In this document: piece by piece, positions 12,295-15,032 of the stretch
How positions within the stretch are numbered: position 1 is the first letter of the stretch
How the letters are laid out: every line of letters begins with the position of its first letter
From: UMGS1484 sp045593325
Lineage (GTDB): Bacteria > Bacillota > Clostridia > Oscillospirales > Acutalibacteraceae
Direction of reading: 5' to 3'
DNA: 15,032 nucleotides
Assembly (NCBI GenBank): GCA_045593325.1
Contig: JAZNWL010000081.1
Span: 1-15,032 of the forward strand
Notes under the pieces: model-generated
The model's database searches: none
What the model was told of the DNA's origin: nothing
What the model saw: the letters and a program-made list of their open reading frames with translations, nothing else
Translations under genes and position numbers: made by a program

Positions 12295-12518
12295 CGATTT
12301 CGCTCGCCGCCTTTATTCATAAGGCCTTGTGTTCATTTTTGAAAGGCGCCAGCCTTCCTGCAAATTCACACTTCACCTTATAAACAAATCCGACGGCAAA
12401 AATTTCTACGAACCTACAAATTGATATTTTTTGTATTTCAGGAAGCCGAAAACTGCAGGCATACTGGCGTATGTCAAGGTTTGAGGCGATGTGAAATCAA
12501 AAAATAGCATTTGTAGGC

Positions 12519-12543
12519 GTTGGCAGGTTCGAGTCCTGCCAAC
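12519..12543 (+). repeat. T-arm-like hairpin, right end of element 1
   Basis: A perfect 9-bp stem GTTGGCAGG/CCTGCCAAC encloses the loop TTCGAGT, which matches the TTCRANY consensus of tRNA T-loops. The preceding sequence does not supply D or anticodon arms, and the following sequence has no CCA. Confidence 0.75.
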
Positions 12544-12544
12544 C

Positions 12545-12823
12545 TAAGGTGATGCGACCCATACGAACCTGCCTCACAGGGGCGCATTTGGGTGCTTTTC
12601 ACCCGATACGATTTTGGAATACACAAAGTATTCCTGCAATCGCCTCGGATAAAAACCCCTCAAAATCCACCGCCTATGAGGTCGTAGATTTTTATAAGTG
12701 GGGATTTTTGTTCAGCCGAGGCACAAAACGCAGTCAATCCTGTACGGATTGACGAGTATTTTAACAAAGGGTGAGCGAAAATCCGCCTTATAAAAACAGG
12801 TTCGGATGAGTCGCATCACCTTA
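12545..12823. mobile_element. MITE-like element 2, inverted relative to element 1
   Basis: This 279-bp unit has terminal inverted repeats of 27 bp matching at 25 positions: 12545-12571 begins TAAGGTGATGCGAC, and 12797-12823 ends GTCGCATCACCTTA. Inside are nested hairpins: GGGTG/CACCC (12590-12604), GGAATAC/GTATTCC (12616-12634), a larger stem CCTCGG...CCGAGG (12643-12721) with inner AAAAACCCC/GGGGATTTTT and AAAATC/GATTTT, and GTCAATCC/GGATTGAC (12733-12753). Its minus strand shares blocks in the same order with the plus strand of element 1. Examples are GATTTTCGCTCACC versus GATTTCGCTCGCC, CTACGACCT versus CTACGAACCT, GAGGCGAT, and GGCAGGTTCG. TA lies at both ends. No coding potential is convincing. 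Confidence 0.65.
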
Positions 12824-12852
12824 AATAATTATAAAAAAGGGTAGAAAAACAG

Positions 12853-12881
12853 TAGACTTTTCTTAATAGGTGATGTATAAT
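12853..12881 (+). promoter_or_regulatory. Promoter of the sorE-like/transaldolase genes
   Basis: TAGACT (12853-12858) and a perfect TATAAT (12876-12881) are separated by 17 nt. They lie about 45 nt upstream of the start codon at 12926 and just outside element 2, so the promoter belongs to the host sequence. Confidence 0.7.
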
Positions 12882-12925
12882 ATCCCTGTTAGCTTAAAAT
12901 TTAAAAAGAAGAAGGGTTAATCATT

Positions 12926-14191
12926 ATGAAAACAAAAGCAGTAAGAATTTACGGCGAAAATGATTTGCGTTTAGAAGAATTCGAATTGCCTGCCTTGCAG
13001 GAAGACGAAATTCTTGTAAAAGTTGTGTCCGACAGTATCTGTATGTCCTCTTACAAAGCCGCCATCCAAGGGGCAAAACACAAACGTGTTCCCAATGACG
13101 TTGCCGAAAACCCCACCATCATCGGTCACGAATTCTGCGGTGAAATCGTAGAAGTCGGTGCCAAATGGCAAGGCGACTATACCGTTGGTGAAAAAGTTAC
13201 CATCCAACCCGCTTTGAACGATCCCTCTGATATTTATGCCGCTCCCGGTTACTCCTTCAAGTACATCGGCGGTGACGCTACTTACGTAATCGTACCCCGC
13301 AAAGTAATCGAATTCGGTTGCTTGTTGAAATACTCGGGCGATGCTTTCTTCTACGGTTCTTTGTCCGAACCCGTTGCTTGCGTTATCGGCGGTTACCACA
13401 CCAACTGGCACAACATCCCCGGTCAATATGCCCATAAAATGGACATTGTTCCCGGCGGTAAAATGGCTATCCTGGCAGGGGCAGGCCCCATGGGCTTGGG
13501 TGCCATCGACTATGCCATTCATCGTGACATTCATCCTTCCTTGTTGGTTGTGACCGACGTTGACGACGCCCGTCTGGAACGTGCCGCTTCCATCTACACT
13601 GTGGAAGAAGCCGCCAAATACGGTGTGGAACTTCACTACGTAAATACCGGAAAAATGGACGATCCCGTTGCCGGCCTTCGTGAACTCACCGGTGGTAAAG
13701 GCTACGATGACGTTTTCGTATACGCTCCCGTAAAACCCGTTGTTGAACAAGGTTCTGCCATTTTGGGTCACGACGGTTGCCTCAACTTCTTCGCAGGCCC
13801 CACCAACACCGCCTTTGCCGCAGAATTCAACTTCTACAACGTTCACTATGATACCACTCACGTTGCCGGTAGCTCGGGCAGTAACTTGGATGACTTGTTT
13901 GAAGCCCTTTCCATGATGTCCTGCGGTAAGATTAATCCCGCTTCCATGGTTACCCACGTTGGCGGTTTGGATGCCGTAGTAGACACCACCATGAACCTGC
14001 CTAAGATCCCCGGCGGTAAAAAACTCATCTACACCCACATCTCCATGCCTTTGACCGCCATTGACGATTTGGCTGAACTGGGCAAAAATGATCCCATGTA
14101 CGCCAAATTGGCAGAATTGGTTGCCGCTAATAACGGCTTGTGGAGTGCCGAAGCCGAAAAATATTTGCTGGCAAACGCAAAAGCTCTGTAA
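12926..14191 (+). CDS. Zinc-binding dehydrogenase resembling L-sorbose-1-phosphate reductase (SorE)
   Basis: The 421-residue protein is a medium-chain dehydrogenase/reductase. The start MKTKAVRIYGENDLRLEEFE and the segments VVSDSICMSSYKAAIQGAKH and GHEFCGEIVEVGAKW closely resemble Klebsiella SorE, which reduces L-sorbose 1-phosphate to glucitol 6-phosphate. Probable catalytic zinc ligands are C39, the G67-H68-E69 motif and E148 in SLSEPVACVIGG. The four-cysteine structural zinc lobe of many alcohol dehydrogenases is absent. The Rossmann motif is G185-A-G187-P-M-G190, with D211 at the end of the next strand, favouring NAD. Translation starts at the ATG preceded by AAGAAGGG. It is followed 48 nt later by transaldolase, which suggests a sugar-phosphate pathway. 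No PTS or sor genes are visible here, so the exact substrate is unproven. Confidence 0.85.
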   Translation: MKTKAVRIYGENDLRLEEFELPALQEDEILVKVVSDSICMSSYKAAIQGAKHKRVPNDVAENPTIIGHEFCGEIVEVGAKWQGDYTVGEKVTIQPALNDPSDIYAAPGYSFKYIGGDATYVIVPRKVIEFGCLLKYSGDAFFYGSLSEPVACVIGGYHTNWHNIPGQYAHKMDIVPGGKMAILAGAGPMGLGAIDYAIHRDIHPSLLVVTDVDDARLERAASIYTVEEAAKYGVELHYVNTGKMDDPVAGLRELTGGKGYDDVFVYAPVKPVVEQGSAILGHDGCLNFFAGPTNTAFAAEFNFYNVHYDTTHVAGSSGSNLDDLFEALSMMSCGKINPASMVTHVGGLDAVVDTTMNLPKIPGGKKLIYTHISMPLTAIDDLAELGKNDPMYAKLAELVAANNGLWSAEAEKYLLANAKAL

Positions 14192-14239
14192 TTCGCCTCA
14201 TTGAGGACAATATAAATTTTAATTTGGAGGAAAACTCTC

Positions 14240-14893
14240 ATGAAAATCTTTTTGGATAGTGCAAATCTTGACGACGTAAGAAAAGCCTATGACATGGGCG
14301 CCATCTCCGGCGTTACCACCAACCCCACCATCATCTCCCGTGAAGGCCGCAAATTCGAAGAATTGCTGGACGAAATCACCGCCATTATGACCGACGGCCC
14401 CGTATTTGCTGAAGTTTTGGCAGTAGAAGCTGACGGTATGATCAAAGAAGGCATGGAACTCTGGAACAAATACCAAGATAAAAACATCGTTGTTAAAATC
14501 CCCGCCATCCCCGAAGGCTTCAAAGCTGTAAAAGCTTTGGCAAAAGAAGGCGTACGCGTTTGTGTAACCGTTGTTTACTCTGCTGTGCAAGCCCTGTTGG
14601 CTGCTAACGCAGGTGCCATGTACGTTGCTCCCTTCGTTGGCCGTTTGGACGATATCGGCGAAAACGGTTTGAACCTTGCCGCTGAAATCCGTGAAATCTT
14701 CGACGCTCAAGGCATCGACACCCAAATCATCGCTGCTTCTGTTCGTCATCCCGTTCACGTTACCGAATTGGCAAAAATGGGCGTAGACATTGCCACCATG
14801 CCCTTCAAAGTAATCCAACAAATGGCTACCAACCCCAACACCGCAAAAGCTGTTGACGGATTTATTAATGACTGGAAAAAAGTTCCCCAATAA
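14240..14893 (+). CDS. tal: Short transaldolase (transaldolase/fructose-6-phosphate aldolase family)
   Basis: The 217-residue protein is a small decameric-type transaldolase-family TIM barrel with D6 (FLDSAN), T26-T27-N28-P29 and the Schiff-base lysine K86 (NIVVKIPAIPEG). The two positions that separate transaldolase from fructose-6-phosphate aldolase look like transaldolase: E58 in FAEVLA (Gln in FSA) and F132 in VAPFVGRLDDIG (Tyr in FSA). It probably transfers dihydroxyacetone units between sedoheptulose 7-phosphate and glyceraldehyde 3-phosphate in the non-oxidative pentose phosphate pathway. GGAGG lies 9 nt before the ATG. It shares strand and direction with the sorE-like gene. A 109-nt palindrome begins at the last bases of its stop codon. 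Confidence 0.93.
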   Translation: MKIFLDSANLDDVRKAYDMGAISGVTTNPTIISREGRKFEELLDEITAIMTDGPVFAEVLAVEADGMIKEGMELWNKYQDKNIVVKIPAIPEGFKAVKALAKEGVRVCVTVVYSAVQALLAANAGAMYVAPFVGRLDDIGENGLNLAAEIREIFDAQGIDTQIIAASVRHPVHVTELAKMGVDIATMPFKVIQQMATNPNTAKAVDGFINDWKKVPQ

Positions 14894-15000
14894 AAATTGA
14901 TGATAATTGCACATTACGAACTTTTTTGTCCTCGCTCGACGTACCATCGTACGCCTTCGGAGGACAAAAAGCTCGTACTGCACCATTCTAATCAATTTTT
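14892..15000. repeat. 109-nt palindromic element/terminator after transaldolase
   Basis: The outer arms AAAAATTGAT (14892-14901) and ATCAATTTTT (14991-15000) are perfect inverted repeats. Inside, TACGA pairs with TCGTA, CTTTTTTGTCCTC pairs with GAGGACAAAAAG (one-base slip), and CGTAC-CATC-GTACG forms the apex (about 14939-14952). The left arm begins inside the transaldolase stop codon TAA. It could act as a terminator in both directions, since T-runs occur on both arms, but its length and internal structure exceed a normal terminator and suggest a dispersed palindromic repeat. Confidence 0.7.
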
Positions 15001-15032
15001 GTTTTCAAAGGTAAAAGGCAGGTCGTGAGACC
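15001..15032. other. Window end, non-coding, unassigned
   Basis: The last 32 bases contain a small hairpin GGTC-GTGA-GACC and no start codon with a ribosome binding site. This may be the beginning of a structured leader, but the sequence is cut off and nothing can be assigned. Confidence 0.3.

Larger units (their letters stand above)
12269..12546. mobile_element. MITE-like element 1 with TA ends and T-arm-like terminal hairpins
   Basis: This 278-bp non-coding unit begins TAGGTTGACAGGACTGGAAC and ends with the inverted counterpart. The two ends match at 23 of 26 positions over TAGGTTG(A/G)CAGGACT. Each end also folds alone: TGACAGG-ACTGGAA-CCTGTCA (12274-12294) and GTTGGCAGG-TTCGAGT-CCTGCCAAC (12519-12543). 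The interior (12414-12518) is a long imperfect hairpin: CCTACAAAT pairs with ATTTGTAGG, and TATTTTTTG with CAAAAAATA, around a central CATAC-TGGC-GTATG. TA dinucleotides at both outer ends suggest TA target duplication, as in IS630/mariner-derived miniature elements. It contains no transposase and no convincing gene. It abuts element 2 at a shared TA (12545-12546). Confidence 0.65.

Noticed and set aside
12269..12546. tmRNA or an intron-interrupted tRNA
   Set aside because: No tag reading frame, no tmRNA 5' consensus and no group I core elements are visible. The repeat symmetry fits a miniature element better.
12498..12550. A real tRNA gene ending with the T-arm-like hairpin
   Set aside because: Although the T-arm and the 7-nt CAACCTA acceptor-like strand match TAGGTTG at 12269, no D-arm, anticodon arm or CCA can be placed. 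The spacing to the matching strand is 270 nt, so it is not a functional tRNA.
12549..12752. 67-codon open frame inside element 2
   Set aside because: It lacks a ribosome binding site, runs through several hairpins and shows no protein-like pattern.
12971..14038. Long minus-strand open frame of about 355 codons opposite the sorE-like gene
   Set aside because: The composition is typical of a mirror frame of a highly biased gene (rich in G, V, F and H). No ribosome binding site or family pattern is present.

Overview
The window looks like a chromosomal segment of an anaerobic, low-to-mid-GC Firmicute, most likely a gut-type Clostridia. The evidence is gene content and order: a reverse rubrerythrin/rubredoxin protein, a single-chain (dimeric-type) glycyl-tRNA synthetase, strong AGGAGG ribosome binding sites, TTG and GTG starts, and a yabM-mazG-hup-rqcP block that is syntenic with clostridial and Bacillus yab loci. 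I cannot assign a genus. Nearly all genes are ordinary housekeeping or metabolic genes; the unusual content lies between the genes.

Layout. 1-413 is the N-terminal part of a YihY/BrkB-type membrane protein (minus strand). 556-771 is a small XRE repressor-like protein with no visible ribosome binding site. It converges on a rubrerythrin (824-1363, minus), which sits downstream of an XRE regulator fused to four membrane helices (1426-2013, minus). A divergent promoter then drives tRNA-His and tRNA-Gln (2158-2329) with a terminator. A modular repeat of ATGATATA units alternating with small hairpins follows (2368-2499). Next is a two-gene operon, glyS plus an orphan URO-D-superfamily protein (2644-5028). 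The yab-type block occupies 5174-8398: a MATE/MurJ-like flippase, MazG, HU and RqcP. It is closed by a bidirectional terminator shared with the convergent minus-strand operon sfsA / D-2-hydroxyacid dehydrogenase / ProXp-type deacylase (10690-8439).

From a divergent promoter region at about 10.7 kb, an EamA transporter and a small cohesin-like lipoprotein run rightward (10830-12276). They are followed by a 555-bp intergenic block made of two abutting, highly structured miniature elements of almost equal length (12269-12546 and 12545-12823). Both are bounded by TA dinucleotides and terminal inverted repeats. The termini of the first carry a hairpin resembling a tRNA T-arm. The first element supplies the stop codon of the lipoprotein gene. 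The window ends with a SorE-like sugar-phosphate dehydrogenase and a short transaldolase (12926-14893), a 109-nt palindromic hairpin and the truncated start of another intergenic region.

The most interesting signals are (1) the tandem pair of TA-flanked MITE-like elements with T-arm-like termini that covary between copies, (2) their likely effect on the end of the lipoprotein gene, and (3) the hairpin array after tRNA-Gln. I see no CRISPR array, no complete transposase, no phage gene and no rRNA. No obvious new multi-gene defence or biosynthetic system is present.
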